Shown: positions 1-6,285, counted from the stretch's first letter. The stretch is 11,656 nt of DNA from Sphingomonas sp. (GCA_025935515.1 JAICVC010000057.1:1-11656), one strand, 5' to 3'. The notes: generated by a model not told the origin, from the letters alone. Made by a program: numbers and translations.

Positions 1-224
1 CCGACTACACGCCCGCTTATGCCTATTGGAACTGGCTCTCGACGGTCGGGTATATGATCACCGCTGCCGGCGTCGCGGTGTTCTTCGTCAACCTCATCTG
101 GTCGTTCGCCGCGGGCAAGAAGGCGCCCGCCAATCCCTGGGGCGAAGGCGCGACGACGCTCGAGTGGACGCTGTCGAGCCCGCCGCCGTTCCACCAATAT
201 TCGACGCTTCCGAAGATCGATTAG
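1..224 (+). CDS. ctaD: Cytochrome c oxidase subunit I, C-terminal fragment (gene enters from upstream)
   Basis: This is the last 73 codons of the aa3-type oxidase subunit I, the catalytic subunit carrying heme a and the heme a3-CuB centre. The reading frame begins at base 3 (GAC) and ends at the TAG at 222-224. The fragment shows the end of the last transmembrane helix (YMITAAGVAVFFVNLIW), a short basic loop (AAGKK), and the typical alphaproteobacterial C-terminal tail NPWGEGATTLEWTLSSPPP followed by FHQYSTLPKID. The Trp-Gly and SSPPPFHQ elements are hallmarks of this tail. All haem and copper ligands lie upstream, outside the window. ctaB normally follows at once, but here about 3.6 kb of other genes intervene. 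The identification is very secure. The missing N-terminus is only the window edge. Confidence 0.96.
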   Translation, partial: DYTPAYAYWNWLSTVGYMITAAGVAVFFVNLIWSFAAGKKAPANPWGEGATTLEWTLSSPPPFHQYSTLPKID

Positions 225-246
225 AGCGAGCGTCGCTGACAGGAGG

Positions 247-275
247 AAAGGCCCCGGGAGACTGGGGTCTTTTCT
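247..275 (+). terminator. Rho-independent terminator after ctaD
   Basis: The arms AAAGGCCCC (247-255) and GGGGTCTTT (264-272) pair over 9 bp with one G-T wobble and an 8-nt loop. The 3' arm runs directly into a T-rich stretch (TTTTCTTT, 270-277). It lies 22 nt after the ctaD stop, where it would separate ctaD transcription from the following cassette. Confidence 0.7.
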
Positions 276-343
276 TTATGGCCGTATCGCTAGCCGTGTT
301 ATGGAGGGCACCATCCCCGGGAATTGAACGGCGCGGAGGTAAT

Positions 344-616
344 ATGCCCCAGTTCGTGATTGAGAGGGAAATGCCCGGCGCGGGCTCGCTTGGCGCCGAT
401 GACCTCAAGCTCGCATCGCAAACCTCATGCTCGGTGCTCCGTGATCTCGGCCCGCAGATCCAGTGGGTCCACAGCTACGTCACCGACAACAAGATCTACT
501 GCATCTATCGCGCGCCCAGCGAGGAGATGATCCGCGAGCACGCGCAGCGGGGCGGATTCCCGGCGAACAAGATCAACCAGGTCCGGACGACGATCGACCC
601 GACCACGGCCGAGTAG
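344..616 (+). CDS. DUF4242 family small protein
   Basis: This is a 90-aa soluble protein beginning MPQFVIEREMPGAG and ending TTIDPTTAE. It matches the DUF4242 pattern: an N-terminal beta strand with the (Y/F)xxER.(M/L)PG motif, a middle SYVTDNKIYCIYRAPSEE segment, and a C-terminal helix/strand HAQRGGFPANKINQV. The family is a small ferredoxin-like fold. One actinobacterial member (SCO4226) has been described as nickel-binding, but most members have no assigned role. The start at 344 was chosen because a strong ribosome-binding site, GGAGGT (335-340), sits 3 nt upstream. The frame stays open further upstream but there overlaps the ctaD end and the terminator, so the longer form is not credible. 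The next gene starts 22 nt downstream, so co-transcription with the TIR protein is likely. The function here is unknown. Confidence 0.85.
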   Translation: MPQFVIEREMPGAGSLGADDLKLASQTSCSVLRDLGPQIQWVHSYVTDNKIYCIYRAPSEEMIREHAQRGGFPANKINQVRTTIDPTTAE

Positions 617-638
617 CGCATCTCAGCGCGCGGGGCAC

Positions 639-2393
639 ATGGCGCACGTCTTCATCTCCTATGCGCGGCCCGACGATCCGGTCGCATGCCTGATCGCCGA
701 CGGGCTTCGCGAGGGCGGGTTCGAGGTGTGGCGGGACGACGAGCTGCCGGCGCATCGCGCTTACGCCGAAGTGATCGAGGAGCGGATCAACGGCGCCGGG
801 GCGGTCGTGGTGCTGTGGTCGGCGGAGGCCGCCAAATCGCATTGGGTCCGGGCCGAAGCCGACAGCGCGCGTGCCAAGCTGACATTGGTCCAGGCAACGC
901 TTGACGGGACCATCCCGCCATTGCCGTTCAACCAGATCCAGTGCGCCGACCTCAAGGGCTGGGACGGTCGGCGGGACGCCGCGGGGTGGCGCAAGCTCGT
1001 CGCCAGCGTGACCGAACTGGCCGGAGCCCCCGCGGCCGCGGAGACCGCGCGCGAGTCCTCGCGCGAGGTATCGATCTGCGTGCTGCCATTCCAGAACATG
1101 AGCGGCGATCCCGAGCAGGAATATTTCAGCGACGGGATCAGCGAGGACATCACCACCGACTTGTCGAAGGTCTCCGCGCTCGAGGTGATCGCGCGCAACA
1201 CCGCCTTCACCTTCAAGGGCCAGTCGGTCAACGTGTGCGAGGTCGCGCGGAAGGTGGGCGTCAGCCATGTCCTCGAAGGCAGCGTCCGCAAGGTCGGCGA
1301 CCGCGTTCGCATCACCGCGCAGCTCATCGACGGGCGCGGCGGCGGGCATGTCTGGGCCGACCGCTTCGACCGCGACCTCACCGACATCTTCGCCATCCAG
1401 GACGAGATCACCAAAGAGATCGTCCGCGCGCTGAAGCTCAAGCTGCTTCCCGAGGAAAAGAAGGCGATCCAGCAGCGCGGCACCAACGATCCCGAGGCCT
1501 ACAACCTGTACCTCCTGGCGCGGCAATATTGGATCACCGGCAATCATGGGGACATGCGCCGCGAAGAGCGGGTGATGCGCATCTGCGGCCGTGCGGTCGA
1601 GATGGACCCTTATTATGCGCAGGCGTGGGCGCTGCTCGCCATGGCCCAGTCTAGCCTTCGCTACCAGTTCGATCGGACCGAGGTCGACGACGGTTTCGCT
1701 GCGGCGCATTCCGCGCTGGCGATCGATCCGACCATTGCCGAAGCGCATTTGCCGATGGTCAAGCGACTGCAGCAGAGTGGCCGTGCCGACGCAGCCGCAG
1801 CCGAGATGGAAGCGGCCATCAGGCTGGGTCCGGAATCGTGGGAGGTGAACAAGGAGGCTGGGCGCTATTTCCTGATGCAACGCGACGTGCCGAGCGCGAC
1901 GCGCCATTACGAAAAGGCGGTCCAGCTGATGGACAGCGACTTCCATGCGTGGGCGATGCTGTCGAGCTGCTACCAGGCGTTGGGCGAGCGTGCGAAGCTT
2001 CGCGAAGCGGCCAAGATGATGGTGTCGGAAGGCCAACGGGCAGTCCAGCAGGACCCTTCGAACGGGGCGGCGCTCGGAATTCTTGCCGGCGGCTATGCGT
2101 TGCTAGGGGAAGAAGAGCGGACCCGCGAATGGATCGACCGCGCCCTGCTGATCGACCCCGACAACCTCAATATGCGCTACAATTTTGCGTGCGTGCTCGC
2201 TGGCCACCTGCACGACGGCGAAGGCGCGCTCAAGATGCTGCAGTCGACGCTGCCCCGTTGCGGGGAGTACCAGGTCAGGATTGCGGAAACCGATTCCGAC
2301 TTCGATTTCATCCGGGACGACCCGCGCTTTCAGAAGATGCTATCCGAAGCGAAGCAACGGCTCGGTATGAGGGAAGCGGCGCCGACGGCCTGA
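639..2393 (+). CDS. TIR domain - TolB-like domain - TPR protein
   Basis: This is a 584-aa predicted cytoplasmic protein with three parts. Residues 1-128 form a TIR (TIR_2 type) domain starting MAHVFISYARPDD, with EVWRDDELP and the block SAEAAKSHWVRAEADSA. Glu73 in WVRAE occupies the position of the catalytic glutamate of NAD-cleaving TIR domains (compare WVHKE in SARM1). Residues 143-270 resemble the TolB-like/FlgO-like domain found in many alphaproteobacterial adenylate-cyclase-like and CadC-like proteins: VLPFQNMSGDPEQEYFSDGI, then VSHVLEGSVRK and the W239-ADRFDRDL region. Residues from about 285 to 575 are tetratricopeptide-type helical repeats (for example AVEMDPYYAQAWALLAMAQ and ALLIDPDNLNMRYNFA). 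I see no transmembrane helix and no cyclase domain. It follows the DUF4242 gene by 22 nt with a poor ribosome site. Possible roles are NAD hydrolysis or signalling, or pure protein scaffolding; the sequence does not decide. Confidence 0.88.
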   Translation: MAHVFISYARPDDPVACLIADGLREGGFEVWRDDELPAHRAYAEVIEERINGAGAVVVLWSAEAAKSHWVRAEADSARAKLTLVQATLDGTIPPLPFNQIQCADLKGWDGRRDAAGWRKLVASVTELAGAPAAAETARESSREVSICVLPFQNMSGDPEQEYFSDGISEDITTDLSKVSALEVIARNTAFTFKGQSVNVCEVARKVGVSHVLEGSVRKVGDRVRITAQLIDGRGGGHVWADRFDRDLTDIFAIQDEITKEIVRALKLKLLPEEKKAIQQRGTNDPEAYNLYLLARQYWITGNHGDMRREERVMRICGRAVEMDPYYAQAWALLAMAQSSLRYQFDRTEVDDGFAAAHSALAIDPTIAEAHLPMVKRLQQSGRADAAAAEMEAAIRLGPESWEVNKEAGRYFLMQRDVPSATRHYEKAVQLMDSDFHAWAMLSSCYQALGERAKLREAAKMMVSEGQRAVQQDPSNGAALGILAGGYALLGEEERTREWIDRALLIDPDNLNMRYNFACVLAGHLHDGEGALKMLQSTLPRCGEYQVRIAETDSDFDFIRDDPRFQKMLSEAKQRLGMREAAPTA

Positions 2394-2422
2394 CCAAGCG
2401 CAGATCAACTGCTGCTACGACC

Positions 2423-2442
2423 TCGTTCCTGCAATGGAACGA
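2423..2442 (+). repeat. Inverted repeat downstream of the TIR gene
   Basis: TCGTTCC (2423-2429) and GGAACGA (2436-2442) pair perfectly over 7 bp with a 6-nt loop, 29 nt after the TIR-TPR stop codon. No T-tract follows, so it is not a classic intrinsic terminator. It could be a 3'-end stabilising hairpin or an operator. Its right arm also supplies the GGAAC of a possible stress-sigma promoter. Confidence 0.4.
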
Positions 2443-2460
2443 ACTGCCGCCTGGAGCATT
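2436..2460 (+). promoter_or_regulatory. Candidate EcfG-type (general stress response) promoter for the CHRD gene
   Basis: GGAAC (2436-2440), a 16-nt spacer, then CATT (2457-2460). The alphaproteobacterial EcfG consensus is GGAAC-N16/17-CGTT, so the -10 element has one mismatch. It lies about 65 nt ahead of the GTG start at 2524, a reasonable distance. A chance match is quite possible. Confidence 0.25.
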
Positions 2461-2469
2461 TGACGCCAA

Positions 2470-2495
2470 GTTAACCGCGATGAGGCCGCGTTAAC
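2470..2495. repeat. Imperfect inverted repeat upstream of the CHRD gene
   Basis: The left arm GTTAACCGCG (2470-2479) and right arm CGCGTTAAC (2487-2495) are inverted copies with one base missing on the right. Each contains the palindrome GTTAAC or TTAAC. It sits 28 nt before the start codon, where an operator or a 5'-leader hairpin could act. No regulator is identified. Confidence 0.3.
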
Positions 2496-2523
2496 GCTGT
2501 CGGTCCTGCCAGGGAGATGAGCC

Positions 2524-3138
2524 GTGGACACTCGCGCTATTCGCCTCGTTTTTCGTTCAGCTGCCGCTGCCACGGCAATCCTTCTTGCAAGCGCGGCCCA
2601 GGCCGCGGTGCAGCTCTATGACGTGACGTTGAACGGGCCGACGGAAGGGACTTCGTCGCTCGGTACTGGGACGGGAACGGTCCAATATGATCCCGTCACC
2701 CATCTTCTGACGGTTTCAGCGACGTTCGCGGGACTGACCGGGACGACCACCGCATCGCACATCCATGCCGCCACTGCCGCGCCGTTGACCGGCACCGCCG
2801 GCGTTGCGACGCAATTGCCGACCTTCTCCGCTTTCCCGCTGGGCGTGACGTCGGGCAGCTTCACGCAGACGCTCGATTTAACGCAGTCGAGCAGCTTCAA
2901 CCCGGCCTTTGTCACCGCAAACGGCGGGAATTTAGCAAGCGCAGAGGCGGCGTTGTTCGCGGCGATGAATTCCGGCCGGTCGTACCTGAACATCCACACC
3001 AACGTGTTTCCGGGCGGCGAAATCCGCGGCTTCCTGATCGCGGTTCCGGAGCTCGGGACATGGGCGATGATGCTGATCGGGTTCGGCGCAATCGGTCTCA
3101 CGATTCGCCGGCGCCCCGAGTCATTTGCCAGGATCTAG
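2524..3138 (+). CDS. Secreted CHRD domain protein with PEP-CTERM-like sorting tail
   Basis: This is a 204-aa exported protein. Residues 1-28 form a signal peptide (basic start, hydrophobic AAAATAILLASAAQA, likely cleavage after AQA). Residues about 29-172 are a CHRD domain: YDVTLNGPTEG, GTGTVQYDP, ASHIHAA with H79 and H81, and the diagnostic YLNIHTNVFPGGEIRGFL at the end. The C-terminus has the three-part sorting signal of exosortase substrates: VPELGTW, a hydrophobic helix (AMMLIGFGAIGL), then the basic cluster RRRP. The usual Pro-Glu-Pro is here Pro-Glu-Leu. The start is GTG, supported by AGGGAG (2511-2516) 7 nt upstream; the ATG at 2517 is out of frame. CHRD proteins are extracellular or envelope proteins without a general enzymatic role. 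The gene ends inside the convergent cyclophilin gene (18 nt overlap). Confidence 0.87.
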   Translation: MDTRAIRLVFRSAAAATAILLASAAQAAVQLYDVTLNGPTEGTSSLGTGTGTVQYDPVTHLLTVSATFAGLTGTTTASHIHAATAAPLTGTAGVATQLPTFSAFPLGVTSGSFTQTLDLTQSSSFNPAFVTANGGNLASAEAALFAAMNSGRSYLNIHTNVFPGGEIRGFLIAVPELGTWAMMLIGFGAIGLTIRRRPESFARI

Positions 3139-3750
3139 CCGCGCCGCTTTCAGGATCCTGATTTGGGGTTCGAGCATCTGGCCCTTCATCGCGCCTTCGC
3201 CTTTGGTCGGCGATGTCGGTGAGCTCCAGATCTTCTTCACCACGTCCATTCCTTCGATGACGTGACCGAAGGCGGCGAAGCCGTTGGCGTCGCCGCCCGG
3301 GCCGTTGGCGTCGAGGCCCGGCATGTCGGAAAGCAGGATGAAGAAATCGGCCTTGGCGGTGCCGGGCCCGGCGTTGGCCATGGAGATCGCGCCCGCGACA
3401 TTGTGAACGCCGGTCTGGGTGGTCGGCTCGTGCGCGATCGCAGCGAACAGCTTGCGCGCATCGGTGGTGATGCCGCCCTGGATCAGTCCGCCGTCGCCGA
3501 CATGCATCGCCCGGTAGAAATTCTGGCCGTCGAAACGGTGGGTGTCGACGTAATGGAGGAAATTGGCGGTCGTGACCGGGGCTCGGCCGCGGTCGAGCGC
3601 GACGACGATCCGGCCGAGGCTGGTGTCGATCGCGACCGGGACGAGGTCTTCTTTCGGCACCGGCGCTTGGATCATGGGCCCCGCGGACTGAGCGAGGACT
3701 GGGGCGGCAAGAGCGGCCAGCAGCGCGGCGGCCAAGAATCGGTGCTTCAT
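3121..3750 (-). CDS. Exported cyclophilin-type peptidyl-prolyl cis-trans isomerase
   Basis: This is a 209-aa protein that probably catalyses proline isomerisation during folding in the periplasm. An N-terminal signal peptide (MKHRFLAAALLAALAAPVLA, then QS) precedes a compact cyclophilin domain from about residue 36: VAIDTSLGRIVVALD, APVTTANFLHYVD, FYRAMHVGDGGLIQGG, GAISMANAGPGTAKADFFIL and FGHVIEGMDVV. The catalytic arginine is Arg80 in FYRAM, and Gln91 lies in LIQGG. Where most cyclophilins read (S/A)QFFI, this one has ADFFI, so the usual glutamine is Asp135. I chose the ATG at 3750 because MKHR directly precedes the hydrophobic core; an in-frame ATG at 3762 would add four residues. It runs opposite to its neighbours and overlaps the CHRD gene tail to tail. 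Confidence 0.9.
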   Translation of the reverse strand: MKHRFLAAALLAALAAPVLAQSAGPMIQAPVPKEDLVPVAIDTSLGRIVVALDRGRAPVTTANFLHYVDTHRFDGQNFYRAMHVGDGGLIQGGITTDARKLFAAIAHEPTTQTGVHNVAGAISMANAGPGTAKADFFILLSDMPGLDANGPGGDANGFAAFGHVIEGMDVVKKIWSSPTSPTKGEGAMKGQMLEPQIRILKAARLDPGK

Positions 3751-3793
3751 GGCCGGCCGCATAGCAAAGCCAGCATGAACCTTGCCACACGGG

Positions 3794-3822
3794 CTTTTCC
3801 TCTCTGGGCCGACCCCTTATAG
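3794..3822 (+). promoter_or_regulatory. Weak candidate promoter for the ctaB operon
   Basis: TTATAG (3817-3822) resembles a -10 box and lies 8 nt before the ctaB ATG, which would give a nearly leaderless transcript. The matching -35 position (CTTTTC, 3794-3799) is poor. The 80-nt gap between the divergent cyclophilin and ctaB must hold promoters for one or both genes, but I cannot place them firmly. Confidence 0.22.
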
Positions 3823-3830
3823 GCCCGGCC

Positions 3831-4742
3831 ATGCCCACCCTGGAGCTGTCGAGTCCAGCCGCGCTGCCGGCCGACTGGCGCGATTTCGTCGCGCTCACCA
3901 AGCCGCGCGTGATGAGCCTGGTCGTATTCACCGGCCTCTGCGGCTTGCTGGTCGCGCCGGTCGAGCTGCCGCTGGTGCTGAGCTTTACCGCGATCCTGTG
4001 CATCGCGCTCGCCGCCGGCGCGTGCGGCGCGCTCAACCAATGGTACGAGGCCGATCTCGACGCGAAGATGCGCCGCACCGCGCGGCGCCCGCTGCCGGCC
4101 GGCCGGATGGACCGCCAGTCCGCGCTTCACTTCGGCGTCGGTCTCGGCACCTTCTCGGTGCTGTTGATGGGGCTTGCGACCAACTGGCTCGCGGCGCTGA
4201 TGCTGCTCGCCTCGATCCTGTTCTACGTGCTGGTTTACACCGTCTGGCTGAAGCCTCGCACCGCGCAGAACATCGTCATCGGCGGTGCCGCCGGCGCCTT
4301 CCCGCCGCTGATCGGCTGGGTCGCGGCGACCGGCGACGTGTCGGCGCTGCCACTGCTGCTGTTCGCGATCATCTTCCTGTGGACTCCGCCGCATTTCTGG
4401 GCGCTGTCGCTGTTCGTCCGGTCCGATTACGCGGCCGCGGGAATCCCGATGCTGCCGGTGGTCGCGGGCTTCGAAAGCACTCGGCGGCAGATTTTCCTCT
4501 ATAGCCTGCCGATGGCCGCAGCCGCGGTTGCGCCGTGGCTGCTCGGGCTGTCGGGCGAGGTTTACGGCGCCAGCGCGGCGGTCCTGAGCTTCGTCTTCCT
4601 GGTCCTTGCGGCACGCGTCGCCGGCAACCGCGCGACCGAGCCCGAAGGGATGGATGCCGAAAAACATCTGTTCGCATATTCGGTCTTCTATCTGTTCGCG
4701 CTGTTCGCAGTGCTCGTCGCCGACCGGTTCCTGCCATGGTGA
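3831..4742 (+). CDS. ctaB: Heme O synthase (protoheme IX farnesyltransferase)
   Basis: This 303-aa inner-membrane UbiA-family prenyltransferase transfers a farnesyl group to heme B to make heme O, the precursor of heme A for cytochrome oxidase. The first prenyl-diphosphate motif is NQWYEADLDAKM (69-80) followed by RRTARRPLPAGR. Family members usually read NxxxDxxxD, and here the middle aspartate is Glu73 while D75 and D77 remain. The second block is YTVWLKPRTAQN followed by IVIGGAAGAFPPLIGW. Eight or nine hydrophobic helices and the WTPPHFWALS loop complete the family picture. The start MPTLELSS precedes the usual DFVALTKPRV entry into helix 1. The stop overlaps the next start by 7 nt. It heads the cox assembly run rather than following ctaD directly. 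Confidence 0.96.
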   Translation: MPTLELSSPAALPADWRDFVALTKPRVMSLVVFTGLCGLLVAPVELPLVLSFTAILCIALAAGACGALNQWYEADLDAKMRRTARRPLPAGRMDRQSALHFGVGLGTFSVLLMGLATNWLAALMLLASILFYVLVYTVWLKPRTAQNIVIGGAAGAFPPLIGWVAATGDVSALPLLLFAIIFLWTPPHFWALSLFVRSDYAAAGIPMLPVVAGFESTRRQIFLYSLPMAAAAVAPWLLGLSGEVYGASAAVLSFVFLVLAARVAGNRATEPEGMDAEKHLFAYSVFYLFALFAVLVADRFLPW

Positions 4743-4867
4743 AGGCGGAGGATGAGGTCATCCGCAAGCGCCAGCGCGCACGCGCCCGGGTCATGGCGCT
4801 GCTGCTCGGCGCGTTCGTCGTGCTTTTATTCTTCATCACCATCGCCAAGACAGGAATGAACTGGTGA
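4736..4867 (+). CDS. 43-aa single-pass membrane protein, CoxF-like
   Basis: This tiny protein has a charged, strongly basic N-terminus (MVKAEDEVIRKRQRARARV), one hydrophobic helix (MALLLGAFVVLLFFITIA) and a short tail KTGMNW. The positive N-terminus predicts an N-in, C-out orientation. Its start overlaps the ctaB stop by 7 nt (ATGGTGA) and its stop overlaps the ctaG start by 4 nt (GTGA), so translation of all three is probably coupled. Small one-helix genes at exactly this position, between ctaB and ctaG, are known in alphaproteobacterial cox operons and are often called CoxF-like. Their role is not settled; assistance to CtaG or to oxidase assembly is an inference from position only. It is easily missed by automatic annotation because of its size. 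Confidence 0.8.
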   Translation: MVKAEDEVIRKRQRARARVMALLLGAFVVLLFFITIAKTGMNW

Positions 4868-5412
4868 GTGCCAGCGTCGCACCCAACAACAAGCGCACCG
4901 CGCTGATCATGGCCGCGGTCGTCGCCGGCATGCTCGCACTCGCGTTCGCCTCGGTCCCGCTGTACCGCATCTTCTGCGAGGCGACCGGCTTCGCGGGGAC
5001 GACGCTGCGGGCGGACAAGGCGCCAGGAGCGGTTGCCGGGGAGATCGGCGTCCGCTTCGACGCCAATACCCACCCGGGGCTGCCGTGGCGCTTCGAGCCC
5101 GAGCAGCGGACGGTGCGCATCCAGCCCGGCGCGCAGACCAAGATCTTTTACAAGGCGCAGAATCTCAGCGCTCGCGACTGGACCGGGCAGGCGGTGTTCA
5201 ACGTCTCGCCGGACCGGGTCGGCAAATATTTCAAGAAGATCGAATGCTTCTGCTTCACCGAGCAGACCCTGAAAGCGGGCCAGACGGTCGACATGCCGGT
5301 GATCTTTTTCGTCGATCCCAAGATCAAGCAGGATCCGGACACGCGGACCATCGACGAGATCACCCTGAGCTACACATTTTACCCGGTGGAAACCGGCACC
5401 GCGGGCCGCTAG
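4864..5412 (+). CDS. ctaG: Cytochrome c oxidase assembly protein Cox11/CtaG (CuB insertion)
   Basis: This 182-aa protein delivers copper to the CuB site of subunit I on the periplasmic side. A short cytoplasmic tail is followed by one transmembrane helix (residues 11-33, ALIMAAVVAGMLALAFASV), then LYRIFCEATGFAGTT with the conserved Cys38. The periplasmic immunoglobulin-like domain carries the copper motif ECFCFTEQ, with Cys128 and Cys130. Other family features are RFDANTHPGLPWRFEPEQ, the NVSPDRVGKYFKKI block, and VIFFVDP near the end. The start is the GTG at 4864 overlapping the preceding stop. The ATG at 4910 is out of frame, and later in-frame methionines would cut the transmembrane helix. 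Length and motifs are normal for the family. Confidence 0.96.
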   Translation: MSASVAPNNKRTALIMAAVVAGMLALAFASVPLYRIFCEATGFAGTTLRADKAPGAVAGEIGVRFDANTHPGLPWRFEPEQRTVRIQPGAQTKIFYKAQNLSARDWTGQAVFNVSPDRVGKYFKKIECFCFTEQTLKAGQTVDMPVIFFVDPKIKQDPDTRTIDEITLSYTFYPVETGTAGR

Positions 5413-5447
5413 AGCCAAGACAAAGCCAATAGAGGGAAGTTCACTGC

Positions 5448-6266
5448 ATGGCCGCCACCAAGAACCACGATTACCATCTGGTCGAGCCGGATCCCTGGCC
5501 GCTGATCGGCGCCCTCTCCGGCGGCGTGCTGTTCAGCGGGCTGGTGATGTGGTGGCATTCCAACCCGTACGGCAAGGTCGTGTTCGTGCTCGGCCTGCTG
5601 GGCGTGCTGGTCACCATGATCAACTGGTGGAAGAACACCATCACCGAGGCCCATTCGGGGCATCACACCCCGGTCGTGCAACTTCACCTGCGCTACGGCA
5701 TGATCCTGTTCATCGCCTCCGAGGTGATGTTCTTCCTCGCCTGGTTCTGGGCCTTCTTCGACAGCGCGATCTTTCCCTCGGCGGTCGAATCGGTCGGCGG
5801 AGTCTGGCCGCCCAAGGGCGTCGAGGTGCTGAACCCGTGGGGCTTCCCGCTGCTCAACACCCTGATCCTGTTGTGCTCCGGCACGACCGTCACCTGGGCG
5901 CACCATTCGCTGATCCACGGCGACCGCGATGGTCTCAAGCTCGGCCTGCTGCTGACGATCCTGCTCGGCCTGCTGTTCACCAGCGTCCAGGCCTACGAAT
6001 ACGCCCACGCGCCGTTCGCATTCAAAGGCAGCATCTACGGCTCGACCTTCTTCATGGCGACCGGTTTCCACGGTTTCCACGTCATCGTCGGCACCATCTT
6101 CCTGACCGTCTGCCTGCTCCGCGCGTACAAGGGCGACTTCACGCCCAAGCAGCATTTCGGCTTCGAAGCGGCGGCCTGGTACTGGCACTTTGTCGACGTC
6201 GTCTGGCTGTTCCTGTTCACGTCGATCTACCTTTGGGGCGGCTGGGGCGCGCCGCACGCAGGGTGA
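5448..6266 (+). CDS. ctaE: Cytochrome c oxidase subunit III
   Basis: This 272-aa, seven-helix subunit of the aa3 oxidase is the full expected length. It opens with MAATKNHDYHLVEPDPWPLI, typical for the alphaproteobacterial protein. Helix III contains the conserved glutamate in FIASEVMFFLAWFWAFFDSA. Later landmarks are WPPKGVEVLNPWGFPLLNT, LLCSGTTVTWAHHSL, FMATGFHGFHVIVGT and AAWYWHFVDVVWLFLF. A ribosome-binding site GAGGGA (5432-5437) lies 10 nt before the ATG. The gene follows ctaG by 35 nt and precedes SURF1 by 19 nt. Subunit III stabilises the catalytic core and its proton uptake; it binds lipids but no metal centre. Confidence 0.97.
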   Translation: MAATKNHDYHLVEPDPWPLIGALSGGVLFSGLVMWWHSNPYGKVVFVLGLLGVLVTMINWWKNTITEAHSGHHTPVVQLHLRYGMILFIASEVMFFLAWFWAFFDSAIFPSAVESVGGVWPPKGVEVLNPWGFPLLNTLILLCSGTTVTWAHHSLIHGDRDGLKLGLLLTILLGLLFTSVQAYEYAHAPFAFKGSIYGSTFFMATGFHGFHVIVGTIFLTVCLLRAYKGDFTPKQHFGFEAAAWYWHFVDVVWLFLFTSIYLWGGWGAPHAG

Positions 6267-6285
6267 GCCCGCGGCCTGGCACGTA

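Noticed and set aside
26..343. N-terminal extension of the DUF4242 gene
   Set aside because: It overlaps the end of ctaD and the terminator, and the ATG at 344 has an excellent ribosome-binding site with a family-typical N-terminus.
573..2036. 487-codon open frame on the minus strand opposite the TIR/TPR gene
   Set aside because: It is Arg/His/Leu/Asp-rich with no domain, lies wholly across a well-supported gene and is typical of antisense frames in high-GC DNA.
2471..2494. TTAA...TTAA pair as a CtrA binding site
   Set aside because: The spacing is 16 nt, whereas CtrA sites have TTAA-N7-TTAA(C).
3747..4667. 306-codon minus-strand frame opposite ctaB
   Set aside because: Composition is Arg/Gln/Glu/Asp-rich with no motif, and ctaB on the other strand has full family conservation.
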